Of a DNA stretch of 64,000 nucleotides, positions 1-8,388 are shown one piece after another (positions within the stretch are counted from its first letter, which is position 1; every line of letters begins with the position of its first letter). The DNA is from Candidatus Saccharimonadota bacterium. GTDB taxonomy: Bacteria; Patescibacteriota; Saccharimonadia; Saccharimonadales; Saccharimonadaceae. The translations under genes and the position numbers were made by a program. The notes under the pieces were generated by a model. That model worked only from the letters and a program-made list of their open reading frames with translations, made no database searches and was not told where the DNA came from. Location: NCBI GenBank assembly GCA_017514045.1, contig JAFWLS010000013.1, positions 1-64,000 on the forward strand, read 5' to 3'.

Positions 1-1334
1 ACGAAGATGATGAAGATGATGAAGATGAGCCTAAAAAAACAGCAAAAAAAGCCAGTGTAACTGCGAAAAAGGCTGACAAGAAAACTAAAAAGCCAGAGAA
101 AGAATACAGCAATGCCTTCGTGGCCTTTCTAGCTAAACACAAAGTCTGGATTATTGTGGGCGCCGTTGTATTAGTTATCCTTATCTTATTCCTAATCTGG
201 GCATTTACAATCGCTCCACGCGTCAACGTTTCTGTTTCCGTGCGCACTTCGTCGGCCAACTTCTCAGAAAATGTTACCTTTACTAAGAAGCTTGAAAATG
301 AAAACTCATCAAGTGGCTCATTCCATCTTAATGAAGAAAAGATCGAAAAGGACCAGGTGGTCAAATTCACTGCTACAGGGAAGAAAGATTTAGGTGAACA
401 TGCAAGTGGGGACCTAGTTGTCTATACAAATCTGTTTGGTGCCGGTGACGAAGGGCAGACTATTGCTGTGCCAGAGGGAACGGTTTTTTATTATAATTCC
501 ATGCAATACCGTGCGACCTCTAGCGCAACACTTTCATGGGACGGTAATGACACGAGCGTGTGCGAGAATAGAGAGTCTGTACACGGCCTCAAGGAATGGA
601 AAAATATCGGTTGTCTCAAATCTGCTAAAATATCTATCAAGGCGGCCGCTCCAGGTGAAGACTACAATGTTTCTGAAGATCAAGCTTCGGGATGGACGAC
701 GGATGTTGCTGTTAAGGCCTACAATCAGGGCGCAATATCTGGCGGCACATCAAATGTCGTAACTGTAGTGCAACAATCCGACGTCGACTTGGCCCTCGAC
801 AAACTCAAAAGTGAAAGTACATCGGGTGATAAAGACGAGCTATACGGCAAGCTATCTGATACGGCTATGCCAGTCGAAGCAACCTTCAAGATTACCACTT
901 CAGACCCCAAAACGACCCCTGGTGTAGGCGAAGAGGTTAAGGATGGTGTTACGCCACAGGTTTCGACTAAGACCGTAAGCTCTGTCTACACCATTGATCG
1001 AGTCCGTATAGAAGAATTTATTAGAAACAAAGCCAACCTGGATGAAGGAAAACAGCTTTACTCTTATGGGGAGCCTTTCATTGAGTACTTTGCAGAAGGC
1101 AGCGAAGATACTTATACTGGTAAGCTTAAAACTACCTATAAAGTTGGTCCTAAAATTAGCGAAACAGAGATACTCGATAAGATACGTGGTGAAAAAATCG
1201 GTCGCATTGAGCCAATACTCAAAGACGCTTTCTCTGGTATATCCAGTGTCAAGATTGAGAAATCTTACTTCTGGGTCAATAGTATTCCAAGCGACGAAAA
1301 CAAAGTAGAAATCAAGCTAACAATTGAAGAATGA
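1..1334 (+). CDS. Baseplate J-like membrane protein, 5' end outside window
   Basis: The reading frame is open from base 3, so the true start lies upstream and the entry is partial. The visible part begins with an Asp/Glu-rich then Lys-rich tail (bases 3-110), followed by a single membrane segment (IIVGAVVLVILILFLIWAF) and a large domain that would lie outside the membrane. The segments YTNLFGAGDEGQTIAVPEGT, FYYNSMQYRATSSATL and the C-terminal PILKDAFSGISSVKIEKSYFW resemble the membrane-anchored baseplate J/gp47-like proteins common in CPR genomes. This comparison is from memory of the family, not from a search. The gene ends with TGA 22 nt before the ruvX-mltG start, so both may be one transcript. 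There are no phage tail genes nearby, so a phage role is unlikely. Function unknown. Confidence 0.6.
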   Translation, partial: EDDEDDEDEPKKTAKKASVTAKKADKKTKKPEKEYSNAFVAFLAKHKVWIIVGAVVLVILILFLIWAFTIAPRVNVSVSVRTSSANFSENVTFTKKLENENSSSGSFHLNEEKIEKDQVVKFTATGKKDLGEHASGDLVVYTNLFGAGDEGQTIAVPEGTVFYYNSMQYRATSSATLSWDGNDTSVCENRESVHGLKEWKNIGCLKSAKISIKAAAPGEDYNVSEDQASGWTTDVAVKAYNQGAISGGTSNVVTVVQQSDVDLALDKLKSESTSGDKDELYGKLSDTAMPVEATFKITTSDPKTTPGVGEEVKDGVTPQVSTKTVSSVYTIDRVRIEEFIRNKANLDEGKQLYSYGEPFIEYFAEGSEDTYTGKLKTTYKVGPKISETEILDKIRGEKIGRIEPILKDAFSGISSVKIEKSYFWVNSIPSDENKVEIKLTIEE

Positions 1335-1356
1335 TACAATCATAGGAGGTGGAATC

Positions 1357-3033
1357 ATGAAACTTATCGCATTGGATGTAGGCGAAAAGCGCATTGGTGT
1401 GGCGAAAGCCGATACTGGCGTAAAAATAGCCGTACCAGTTGGCATGATTCCTGTTGATGGCAGAGAACTTTCCGCCATTACTAGGCTTTGTACGATCCAG
1501 AATACCGATCATATTATTGTTGGTATGCCACGCAATCTTCAAGGCCGTCTCACCAAACAAAGTGAATATGTAAAGGATTTTGTTAATTCCCTTAAAATTA
1601 CACTTGAGTCTGCTAGACCTAATGGTAAAGACATCAAAGTATTCTTTCAAGACGAGTCGTTGACATCAGTACAAGCTAAGCAGAACTTAAAACTAAGAAA
1701 CGTTAGTAAACAATCTGGCGAAATTGACGCTGAATCGGCTGCGCTCATTCTGCAAGACTTTCTCGAAAACTTGCCTAGACGGCTCGCTGAACTACGAGCT
1801 AGCACGCAGCAAAGAGCCGCTATTCAATCCGCCCAACCAATTTCCGTATCCGCCCCATCAGCTCCCGTTAGTATTTCTACCGAACAGGCAAATGACGACA
1901 AAGATACAGATTTAACAGTGCCCACAGGAGATCGCGTGAAAAACAAGCTATTTGTGCACCTTTTGATAGTGTTCATTGGTGCAATTATCGTTAGCAGTTT
2001 GGGGGCCGTATTGTGGTATAATTCATCACTTTCTCCAGTAATTGCCCCCGACCAATGCACAAGTCTGCTCGAAACTAATAATGCCAATCCTTGTGCTAAT
2101 GCTCAATTTATCGTTGAAGATGGTTCTAGCGTATCCAATATCGCCGACTCGTTAAAAAATGCAGGCCTCATTCGTAGTTCGCTTGCATTCAAAATCTACG
2201 CTAAACTATCTGGTAAAAATGATAGCCTTAAGGCAGGGAATTATAGTTTTGCACCGTCTATGACAGTAGAAAAAATCTACACTATGCTTGTTGACGGCAG
2301 TAATGATGCTTCTGTCTTTAGCTTTACGGCTCTGCCTGGCGAAACGCTAAACAATATCAAAGAACGCCTAGTCGCAGAGGGTTATTCCATGCAAGAGATT
2401 AATGATGCGTTCTACAAAAAATACGACCATCCAGTTCTTGTAGACAAACCGGCTGACGCATCTCTAGAAGGATACCTTTTTGGCGAAACATACGAATTCT
2501 ATAAAACGGATACCGTCGAGGATATTATTAAGCGTATGCTTGATGAGCTATACGCTGTTGTTCAAGAGAATAATCTTCGTGAAAAATTCCTAAACCTAGG
2601 CTACAACCTTCACGAGGGCATTATAATGGCCTCTATAGTTCAAAAAGAGGCAGGCACATTATCGCCGGAAGATCAGAGAAAAGTTGCACAGGTGTTCTGG
2701 AGCCGCTTAGGCTTTGGCTGGAAGCTTGGGAGTGATGTTACGGCTACATATGCCGCCGATCAAATTGACCCAGATCGCACCTTCCTAGATAATAACGCTG
2801 CTATTCTGGATTTGGATTCATGCTACAATACCCGCAAAAATACCGGCCTCCCATGTGGGCCTATCTCCAATCCTGGCGCTCAAGTACTTATCTCTACTGC
2901 CTCACCAGCCGACACCACTTATCTTTATTTCTTGACAGGAGATGACGGATTGATGTATTATAGTAGTACAGAGGCTGAACACCTTCAGAACCGCGACCAG
3001 CATTGTCAGAACCTCTGTAATACTCAATTATGA
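1357..3033 (+). CDS. RuvX (YqgF) - MltG fusion protein
   Basis: One uninterrupted 558-residue frame joins two normally separate proteins. Residues 1-145 are a YqgF/RuvX RNase-H-fold Holliday-junction resolvase with the three acidic motifs DVGEKRIG, DESLTS and DAESAALIL. Residues 146-190 are a Ser/Ala/Pro/Gln linker, about 197-218 a membrane helix, and 235-558 an MltG (YceG) endolytic murein transglycosylase with EGYLFGETYEF, the catalytic Glu in VQKEAG (about E431), and the GLPCGPISNPG and YLYFLTGDDG motifs. The start is ATG 1357, set by AGGAGG at 1344-1349. The expected topology is RuvX in the cytoplasm and MltG outside. ruvX and mltG are neighbours in Firmicutes (yrrK, yrrL), so a fusion could arise by loss of a stop. 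The stop overlaps the next start (ATGA at 3030). Confidence 0.88.
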   Translation: MKLIALDVGEKRIGVAKADTGVKIAVPVGMIPVDGRELSAITRLCTIQNTDHIIVGMPRNLQGRLTKQSEYVKDFVNSLKITLESARPNGKDIKVFFQDESLTSVQAKQNLKLRNVSKQSGEIDAESAALILQDFLENLPRRLAELRASTQQRAAIQSAQPISVSAPSAPVSISTEQANDDKDTDLTVPTGDRVKNKLFVHLLIVFIGAIIVSSLGAVLWYNSSLSPVIAPDQCTSLLETNNANPCANAQFIVEDGSSVSNIADSLKNAGLIRSSLAFKIYAKLSGKNDSLKAGNYSFAPSMTVEKIYTMLVDGSNDASVFSFTALPGETLNNIKERLVAEGYSMQEINDAFYKKYDHPVLVDKPADASLEGYLFGETYEFYKTDTVEDIIKRMLDELYAVVQENNLREKFLNLGYNLHEGIIMASIVQKEAGTLSPEDQRKVAQVFWSRLGFGWKLGSDVTATYAADQIDPDRTFLDNNAAILDLDSCYNTRKNTGLPCGPISNPGAQVLISTASPADTTYLYFLTGDDGLMYYSSTEAEHLQNRDQHCQNLCNTQL

Positions 3034-4094
3034 AAACCAATAAATCTAACAAATATTCGAAAAACCCGTTTTTAAGGGCTATTTCCTACACCTTAGCTGC
3101 AGCGATAATTGTAGCTACGGCTTATTTTGGTTCACAGAATAAAGCCGTAGAGGCAGACGGTGTACCTATCATGATGGCAATTTCCGACAATAATTATTCT
3201 GTATCTGTGGACCAATTATCAGAATTATACATCGTAGCCGAAATAGCTAACAATGTCTCACTCAGTTCTTCCAGTTATCTCAATATGGACTATATTTCTG
3301 CCGTAACTCAATATTCCATCAACCAGACCGCAGCTACCAGGATTGAGAAAACCAATATTGTTGACACCTCCTCGCTGGCTAAGGGTGTAATCGAATATGA
3401 AGTCGCCGAAGGCGAATCTATGGAAGCCATTGCTACTGCTTTTGGCCTTACAACGGACCAAATCCGTTGGTCTAACGGCATGAAAACAACAGATGTTTCT
3501 GCTGGCCAAACTTTATATTTGCCCAGCGTAAGTGGCATTGTGTATACAATTAAGGAGGGTGACTCACTTGACTCTATTGCATCTAAATATGGTTCAGCGG
3601 CTTCCGAAATCGAAGAGAAGAACAATCTTAGCGCTCGTGGTATAATTGCGGGTACGAAAATTGCTTTACCGGGCGGTGTAGTTCCAGAAACTGAACGTCC
3701 AGAATATGTTGCCCCAGCACCGGTTTACACATATGTCCCATCATATAATCTTTATGCTACTAGTTCCAACCCAATGCCATATGGTTGGTGCACATGGTTT
3801 GCATGGCAATGGCGCTACGAACATGGCTCTCCACTTCCTGGTGGCTTAGGTAACGCCCGCTATTGGGCTTCGCAACTTGCTTCCAGAGGCTTTAGTGTTG
3901 GAAATACTCCGGCTTATGGCGCAGTTTTCGTTACTGGAGCAGGTTATTATGGGCACGTTGGAATTGTAACTGCAGTAAATGGTGATGGCACGATTGAAAT
4001 CACCGACATGAACGGCGTTTCTGGTTGGGGACGAGTGGGATCCAAGACTGTATCTCAGTCTGAGTGGGGCAGATATCAATTCGTTTACATGTAA
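3030..4094 (+). CDS. Secreted LysM-LysM-CHAP peptidoglycan hydrolase
   Basis: A 354-residue secreted or membrane-tethered wall enzyme. The N-terminus has a basic stretch then a hydrophobic segment (AISYTLAAAIIVATAYFG) acting as signal peptide or anchor. Two LysM peptidoglycan-binding domains follow, at about 122-166 (YEVAEGESMEAIA) and 170-214 (YTIKEGDSLDSIASKYG). A Pro/Tyr-rich linker leads to a C-terminal CHAP amidase/endopeptidase domain (about 250-354) with the catalytic Cys in YGWCTWFAW (C254), His in GHVGIVTAV (H309) and the following acidic/Asn site in ITDMNG. It overlaps the upstream gene by 4 nt, so it is translationally coupled to the RuvX-MltG fusion. MltG cuts glycan strands and CHAP cuts peptides, so the pair can jointly remodel murein. 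It could also act on a host cell wall, but the sequence does not decide this. Confidence 0.88.
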   Translation: MKTNKSNKYSKNPFLRAISYTLAAAIIVATAYFGSQNKAVEADGVPIMMAISDNNYSVSVDQLSELYIVAEIANNVSLSSSSYLNMDYISAVTQYSINQTAATRIEKTNIVDTSSLAKGVIEYEVAEGESMEAIATAFGLTTDQIRWSNGMKTTDVSAGQTLYLPSVSGIVYTIKEGDSLDSIASKYGSAASEIEEKNNLSARGIIAGTKIALPGGVVPETERPEYVAPAPVYTYVPSYNLYATSSNPMPYGWCTWFAWQWRYEHGSPLPGGLGNARYWASQLASRGFSVGNTPAYGAVFVTGAGYYGHVGIVTAVNGDGTIEITDMNGVSGWGRVGSKTVSQSEWGRYQFVYM

Positions 4095-4124
4095 ACCGTA
4101 TTTGCTTATATATATTATATATGG

Positions 4125-4130
4125 TATAAT
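4125..4130 (+). promoter_or_regulatory. -10 box of obg, leaderless start
   Basis: TATAAT lies 6 nt before the obg ATG and no Shine-Dalgarno site is present. A normal start site about 7 nt after the -10 would place transcription on the A of ATG. Confidence 0.7.
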
Positions 4131-4136
4131 TTAGCC

Positions 4137-5465
4137 ATGTTTGTCGATACTGCGAAAGTAAAATTACAGGCCGGAAAAGGCGGAGATGGGGCCGTTTCTT
4201 TTCGTCACGAGATTTATATTCCAAAAGGTGGTCCTGATGGTGGTGACGGAGGCCACGGTGGATCAATTATTTTTCGCGCCGACAAAGACACTAATACACT
4301 CTTGAACTTCCGTTTTACCCCAGAGCTCAAAGCAGAAGACGGAAAAAACGGATCTGGTACGCGTTCAGCAGGGCGTAGCGGCAAAGACTTAATTATCGAA
4401 GTGCCTATTGGCACGACCGTCAAACGCGACGGTAAAATAATTGCTGATTTAACTAGAGACCAAGAAGAAGCGATCATAGCAAAAGGTGGTGATGGTGGCT
4501 TTGGGAACGCCCATTTTAAATCCAGCACTCGTCAAGCTCCAATAATTGCAGAAGTTGGCGAACCAGGCGAGGCCTTTGAGGCCGAACTTGAGCTCAAACT
4601 CTTGGCTGATGTTGGTCTCGTTGGCCTTCCAAACGCCGGCAAATCTACCTTTTTATCCGTCGTCTCGAATGCCAAGCCAGAAATCGCAGACTATCCTTTC
4701 ACTACGATTACCCCAAATTTAGGAGTCGCTACAATTGATAAAAAAGACTTGCTAATAGCCGATATTCCTGGACTGATTGAAGGAGCATCAGAAGGTAAAG
4801 GCCTAGGGCATGCCTTCTTGCGTCATATTGACCGCACTGCAGTTCTCCTCCACCTCATCGATATATATAATGAAGACGCCGGCAACGCCTATGAAACCGT
4901 TCGTCATGAACTCGAAAAATACTCTGATCTAAAAGACCGACCCGAAATCGTTGCCCTTACTAAATGCGAAGGTCTAGACCAGGATATTATTAACCTTCAA
5001 ATGCAATCTATCCTCAATAGAAATCCGAACGCTAAAATATTTACTATCTCTTCATCCGCGCACCAAGGCCTAGATGAGTTATTACGCGAGTTATTGAGCC
5101 TGTGCTCGGTCTCCAGAACAAACAACAGATCACGTATCTCTGAAGCGTATGGGACAAGCACGGAAACAAAATCCAAATACGAAGAACATAGCATGCCAGT
5201 TATTTCTCTTCCAAATTCATCAGTTAAAACTAGTTGGAAAGTCGAAAAAGTTATCGAAGATGATGTAGAAAAATTTATTGTTACCGGTGAGAAAATTGAA
5301 AAATTTGCTCGTCGAACAAATTACAATAATTATGCGTCTTTGAATAGACTACGAGACATCATAAAAAAACTTGGCATTCGAGCCGAATTGACATCCCAAG
5401 GAGCCCAGCCCGACTCTGTTATATCAATCGCGGGTCATGAATTTACATTAGTAGAAGAGTGGTAA
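4137..5465 (+). CDS. obg: GTPase Obg/CgtA, ribosome assembly
   Basis: A 442-residue Obg-family GTPase of normal length and domain order. The glycine-rich Obg domain (1-158) shows GKGGDGAVSF, GPDGGDGGHGG and GGDGGFGNAHFKS. The G domain has G1 GLPNAGKST (163-171), the switch region YPFTTITPNLG, G3 DIPGLIEGASEGKGLG and G4 TKCE (usually NKxD, so slightly divergent). A C-terminal OCT domain follows (SWKVEKVIEDDVEKFIVTG onward). Obg binds the 50S subunit and couples its maturation to GTP and ppGpp levels. There is no terminator between this gene and the LysM-CHAP gene, but it has its own TATAAT, so it can be transcribed separately. Confidence 0.97.
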   Translation: MFVDTAKVKLQAGKGGDGAVSFRHEIYIPKGGPDGGDGGHGGSIIFRADKDTNTLLNFRFTPELKAEDGKNGSGTRSAGRSGKDLIIEVPIGTTVKRDGKIIADLTRDQEEAIIAKGGDGGFGNAHFKSSTRQAPIIAEVGEPGEAFEAELELKLLADVGLVGLPNAGKSTFLSVVSNAKPEIADYPFTTITPNLGVATIDKKDLLIADIPGLIEGASEGKGLGHAFLRHIDRTAVLLHLIDIYNEDAGNAYETVRHELEKYSDLKDRPEIVALTKCEGLDQDIINLQMQSILNRNPNAKIFTISSSAHQGLDELLRELLSLCSVSRTNNRSRISEAYGTSTETKSKYEEHSMPVISLPNSSVKTSWKVEKVIEDDVEKFIVTGEKIEKFARRTNYNNYASLNRLRDIIKKLGIRAELTSQGAQPDSVISIAGHEFTLVEEW

Positions 5466-5494
5466 TAATTACAACATTTTCTTTTTAAAACCTC

Positions 5495-5523
5495 TTGACA
5501 AAAGCATAAACTTTTTTTAAAAT
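5495..5523 (+). promoter_or_regulatory. Promoter for the intergenic structured RNA
   Basis: TTGACA (5495-5500), exactly 17 nt, then TAAAAT (5518-5523): a near-consensus sigma-70-type promoter. It points into a region with no open reading frame, which supports transcription of a non-coding RNA starting near 5530. Confidence 0.7.
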
Positions 5524-5529
5524 AAACTT

Positions 5530-5690
5530 AAGCTGATACGCTTCACAGGGGTTCCACTGACTAGCTTAGTGGAGTGTGGAGACTACATTAAAACAAAAAC
5601 AGCGGATTAAAACAAACCAATGTGCCCCGGGGTGGGCGCGCATCAGCAGAGAGCCGGCTTCAGAGCCGGCTTTCGAATTCTCTTTGAAGC
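5530..5690 (+). ncRNA. Putative structured non-coding RNA, about 160 nt
   Basis: The interval between obg and uvrB holds no plausible reading frame but has its own TTGACA-N17-TAAAAT promoter and nested pairings. The outer stem is GCTGAT (5532-5537) with ATCAGC (5642-5647), continued by CGC and other pairs and by GGGG/CCCC. A hairpin TTCCACT/AGTGGAG spans 5552-5574. ACATT (5585-5589) pairs with AATGT (5619-5623) around an A-rich loop. A final GC-rich 11-bp hairpin at 5649-5674 with loop TCAG could be the terminator. It is GC-rich in its stems and A-rich in its loops, unlike surrounding spacer DNA. It is not recognisable as tmRNA, SRP RNA or RNase P. A 6S-like regulator is possible but unproven. 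Confidence 0.55.
5649..5674 (+). terminator. GC-rich hairpin ending the putative ncRNA
   Basis: Stem GAGAGCCGGCT with AGCCGGCTTTC, loop TCAG. The 8-bp core AGCCGGCT repeats itself as a palindrome. The following T content is weak (TTTCGAATTC), so termination is uncertain. Confidence 0.45.
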
Positions 5691-5733
5691 GTCTTAACTA
5701 TTCTTCCGGCTTATGCTATACTAAATTCATTCT

Positions 5734-7740
5734 ATGAATTTTCAACTGGTTTCTAAGTATGAACCAACTGGTGATCAGCCCAGTGCTATTAGGCAGCTTA
5801 CTAAGGGCCTTAAAGAAGGTATAAAAGAACAGGTCCTTCTCGGTGTTACGGGTTCTGGCAAGACTTTTACCATGGCTAATCTTATTCAGAATTATGGTAA
5901 ACCCACACTTGTCTTGGCGCACAATAAAACTCTTGCCGCTCAGCTTTATTCAGAATTCCGCGAGTTCTTTCCAAAAAACGAAGTACATTATTTCGTATCT
6001 TATTTTGACTATTATCAGCCAGAAGCCTATATTGCTTCAACGGATACATACATTGAAAAAGATTCTGCTATCAATGAGGAAATTGACCGTCTCCGTCACG
6101 GTGCTACTGAAGCTCTACTTACGCGCGATGATGTAATCATTGTTGCGTCTGTCTCATGTATTTACGGCATTGGCTCCCCGGCCAATTACCGAGAGATGTC
6201 TTTCCCGCTCTGGAAAAAGACTTCTGGCTGGGTTACTACTGGAGATGTTGCGATATCCGATCAGTTGTCATTTATCCGATCGCTTGTCGGGATGCAGTAT
6301 CATCGGAATGATTTAGCTTTTGAGCGTGGTAATTTTCGCGTCATGGGCGACACTGTAGATTTATATCCTGCATCTGGCGAATGGGCATACCGTTTTGAGT
6401 TTGGATTCGATACTCTTGAGGTAGTTAAAATAATCGATCCACTCACCGCAGAGATTAGGGAAAAACCCGATCATGTCCATATTTTTCCAAACACCCACTA
6501 TGCCACTCCAGACTCAGATTTGCAGCGCGCCCTAGTGTCCATTGAAAAAGAATATGAAGAACGCCTGGCTTATTTCGAAAAACACGACAAATACCTAGAA
6601 GCTCAACGCCTCACTCAGCGCATAAAATACGATTTAGAGATGCTTAAAGAGACTGGATTTGTTAAGGGCATTGAAAACTATTCGCGTCACCTCGAAGGCC
6701 GTAAGCCGGGAGAACCACCATCCACACTCCTAGACTTTTTCCCAGAAGATTTCTTATTATTAGTCGACGAGTCTCATATGACATTACCGCAAGTTCGCGG
6801 CATGTTTAATGGAGATCATTCTAGAAAACAGAATTTAGTCGACTATGGCTTTCGCTTACCAAGCGCTTTAGACAACCGCCCACTCACTTTTTCGGAGTTT
6901 TATCGTCATATTTCTCACGCAGTTTATGTCTCAGCTACACCAGGTGATTATGAACTAGCTAACTGCCCCAAACCAGCCGAACAGGTAATTCGCCCAACTG
7001 GCTTACTCGATCCAGAAGTTGAGGTACGTGCTACTGAAGGACAAATTGATAATCTTATAGAAGAAATCGATCGGCGTATTGCCAAACATCAACGCACGCT
7101 TGTTACGACGCTCACTAAACGGATGGCTGAAGATCTTACTGATCATCTTAAAGAGCGGGGCATTAAGACTGCATATATCCATTCAGACATCGACACCTTG
7201 GAGCGAGGAGATATCCTTCGTGATTTACGTGCCGGTGCATATGATGTTCTTGTAGGCATTAATCTCTTACGCGAAGGTCTAGATTTGCCGGAAGTTTCAC
7301 TTGTGGCTATTCTCGACGCCGACAAAGAGGGCTTTCTCCGCTCAGAATCGGCATTAATCCAGACCATCGGACGTGCTGCTCGCCACGTAGAAGGCAAAGT
7401 TATTATGTACGCCGACTTCATTACCGAAAGCATGGAAAAAGCTATTAGCGAGACAGCTCGTCGTCGCGAACTCCAGACGGCTTATAACAAAAAACATCAT
7501 ATTACGCCAAAGACGGTCACAAAAGAAATATCTGCAGGTCTGCGTGCCATCATTCCAGAAAAAGAAGAAAAATCCGAATTTAATATAAAGAAGATTCCGA
7601 AAGAAGAGCTTCCAAGTCTTATTAAACAACTAACCTCCGAAATGAAATTATGTGCTGCAAATCTTGAGTTTGAGCGTGCTGCGCTCCTACGTGATCAAAT
7701 TGCATCTATACAGGATACAATCTCACCAACAAACAATTAA
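5734..7740 (+). CDS. uvrB: Excinuclease ABC subunit B
   Basis: A full-length 668-residue UvrB, the damage-verification helicase of nucleotide excision repair. Walker A is GVTGSGKT (residues 37-44), the beta-hairpin region is [15 protein letters not shown], the Walker B-type box is [10 protein letters not shown], and the helicase motifs [19 protein letters not shown] and QTIGRAARH are present. The C-terminal UVR motif ([20 protein letters not shown]) binds UvrC. A TATACT -10 box at 5717-5722 sits 11 nt before the ATG and there is no Shine-Dalgarno site, so the leader can be at most a few bases. No uvrA or uvrC is adjacent. Confidence 0.98.
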   Translation: MNFQLVSKYEPTGDQPSAIRQLTKGLKEGIKEQVLLGVTGSGKTFTMANLIQNYGKPTLVLAHNKTLAAQLYSEFREFFPKNEVHYFVSYFDYYQPEAYIASTDTYIEKDSAINEEIDRLRHGATEALLTRDDVIIVASVSCIYGIGSPANYREMSFPLWKKTSGWVTTGDVAISDQLSFIRSLVGMQYHRNDLAFERGNFRVMGDTVDLYPASGEWAYRFEFGFDTLEVVKIIDPLTAEIREKPDHVHIFPNTHYATPDSDLQRALVSIEKEYEERLAYFEKHDKYLEAQRLTQRIKYDLEMLKETGFVKGIENYSRHLEGRKPGEPPSTLLDFFPEDFLLLVDESHMTLPQVRGMFNGDHSRKQNLVDYGFRLPSALDNRPLTFSEFYRHISHAVYVSATPGDYELANCPKPAEQVIRPTGLLDPEVEVRATEGQIDNLIEEIDRRIAKHQRTLVTTLTKRMAEDLTDHLKERGIKTAYIHSDIDTLERGDILRDLRAGAYDVLVGINLLREGLDLPEVSLVAILDADKEGFLRSESALIQTIGRAARHVEGKVIMYADFITESMEKAISETARRRELQTAYNKKHHITPKTVTKEISAGLRAIIPEKEEKSEFNIKKIPKEELPSLIKQLTSEMKLCAANLEFERAALLRDQIASIQDTISPTNN

Positions 7741-7802
7741 CGCGAAAAGCATAAATTAAATCGTTGTCTTTGTCCTTTGCTTATGTTAAAATGAAACTAA
7801 TT

Positions 7803-8072
7803 ATGAGTGAAGAGAGAGTTAACAATATTTTGTCTACACCTTCGGCGAAACCAAACCAATCGTCCATTATGTCTGCACCGCCAGACAAGAAAAGAGCTCA
7901 GCGATTCGCCGCTATTATTATCGCACTAGCCATTAGCCTGGCATTAAATATTGTTCTTGCCGTTGTTTCTCTATCCAAAAACGAGAAAATTAATTCACTT
8001 AAAAAAGACGTTGAAAATAGCGAAGCGCTTCTCAAAGAAGCCAGAGAAAAACTTAACTCACTATCTAATTAA
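7803..8072 (+). CDS. Small single-pass membrane protein with coiled coil
   Basis: An 89-residue protein starting MSEERVNNIL. Upstream in-frame ATG 7791 and an earlier start at 7764 are possible, but a TAAAAT -10 box at 7787-7792 (with TG extension) overlaps them, which favours ATG 7803. There is a polar N-terminus, one membrane helix (FAAIIIALAISLALNIVLAV), then a short charged coiled coil (EKINSLKKDVENSEALLKEA). This arrangement (TM followed by heptad repeats outside) resembles FtsB/FtsL-like septum proteins in shape only; no family is recognised. It lies between uvrB and gatC and does not overlap either. Confidence 0.6.
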   Translation: MSEERVNNILSTPSAKPNQSSIMSAPPDKKRAQRFAAIIIALAISLALNIVLAVVSLSKNEKINSLKKDVENSEALLKEAREKLNSLSN

Positions 8073-8084
8073 GCCAAGAAGTGA

Positions 8085-8090
8085 TATAAT
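8085..8090 (+). promoter_or_regulatory. -10 box of the gatCAB operon
   Basis: Extended -10 TGATATAAT ends 8 nt before the gatC ATG; no Shine-Dalgarno site lies between, so the operon mRNA is probably leaderless. Confidence 0.65.
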
Positions 8091-8098
8091 TTCCCATA

Positions 8099-8386
8099 AT
8101 GGAAGTTACAGAAAAAGATATCAATCATTTGGCAAAACTTAGCAATCTTTCGCTTGAGCTTGCCGAAAAAACAGTCCTCAAACGAGACATTGCTAATATT
8201 TTAAAATATATCAGTAAACTCGACGAGCTTGATACTTCTGGTGTCGAGCCGACATATCAAGTTTTTGAAATGGAAAATATCTGGAGATCTGACGACATCA
8301 AATCTCAGGACGCCGATCGCGAGGCGCTTCTATCTCTCACCAAAGAAGAGAGAGACCACCAAATTAAAGTTCCGAAGGTACTATAA
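8099..8386 (+). CDS. gatC: Asp/Glu-tRNA amidotransferase subunit C
   Basis: A 95-residue GatC, the small scaffold subunit that wraps around GatA and GatB. Recognised from ITEDINHLAKLSNLSL-type N-terminal sequence (here EKDINHLAKLSNLSLE), the central LDELDTSGVEPTYQV block and the C-terminal IKVPKVL. It opens the operon gatC-gatA-(HEPN-like)-gatB, which makes Gln-tRNA(Gln) and/or Asn-tRNA(Asn) from mischarged tRNAs. Only 2 nt separate it from gatA. Confidence 0.93.
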   Translation: MEVTEKDINHLAKLSNLSLELAEKTVLKRDIANILKYISKLDELDTSGVEPTYQVFEMENIWRSDDIKSQDADREALLSLTKEERDHQIKVPKVL

Positions 8387-8388
8387 TT

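Noticed and set aside
1-1334. A prophage or tail-like contractile system at the left end, suggested by the baseplate J-like domain
   Set aside because: Neighbouring genes are housekeeping or cell-wall genes and the protein has its own membrane anchor.
5530-5690. Assignment of the intergenic RNA as tmRNA or SRP RNA
   Set aside because: No tRNA-like ends with CCA, no tag frame and no GGAAGG SRP tetraloop region were found.
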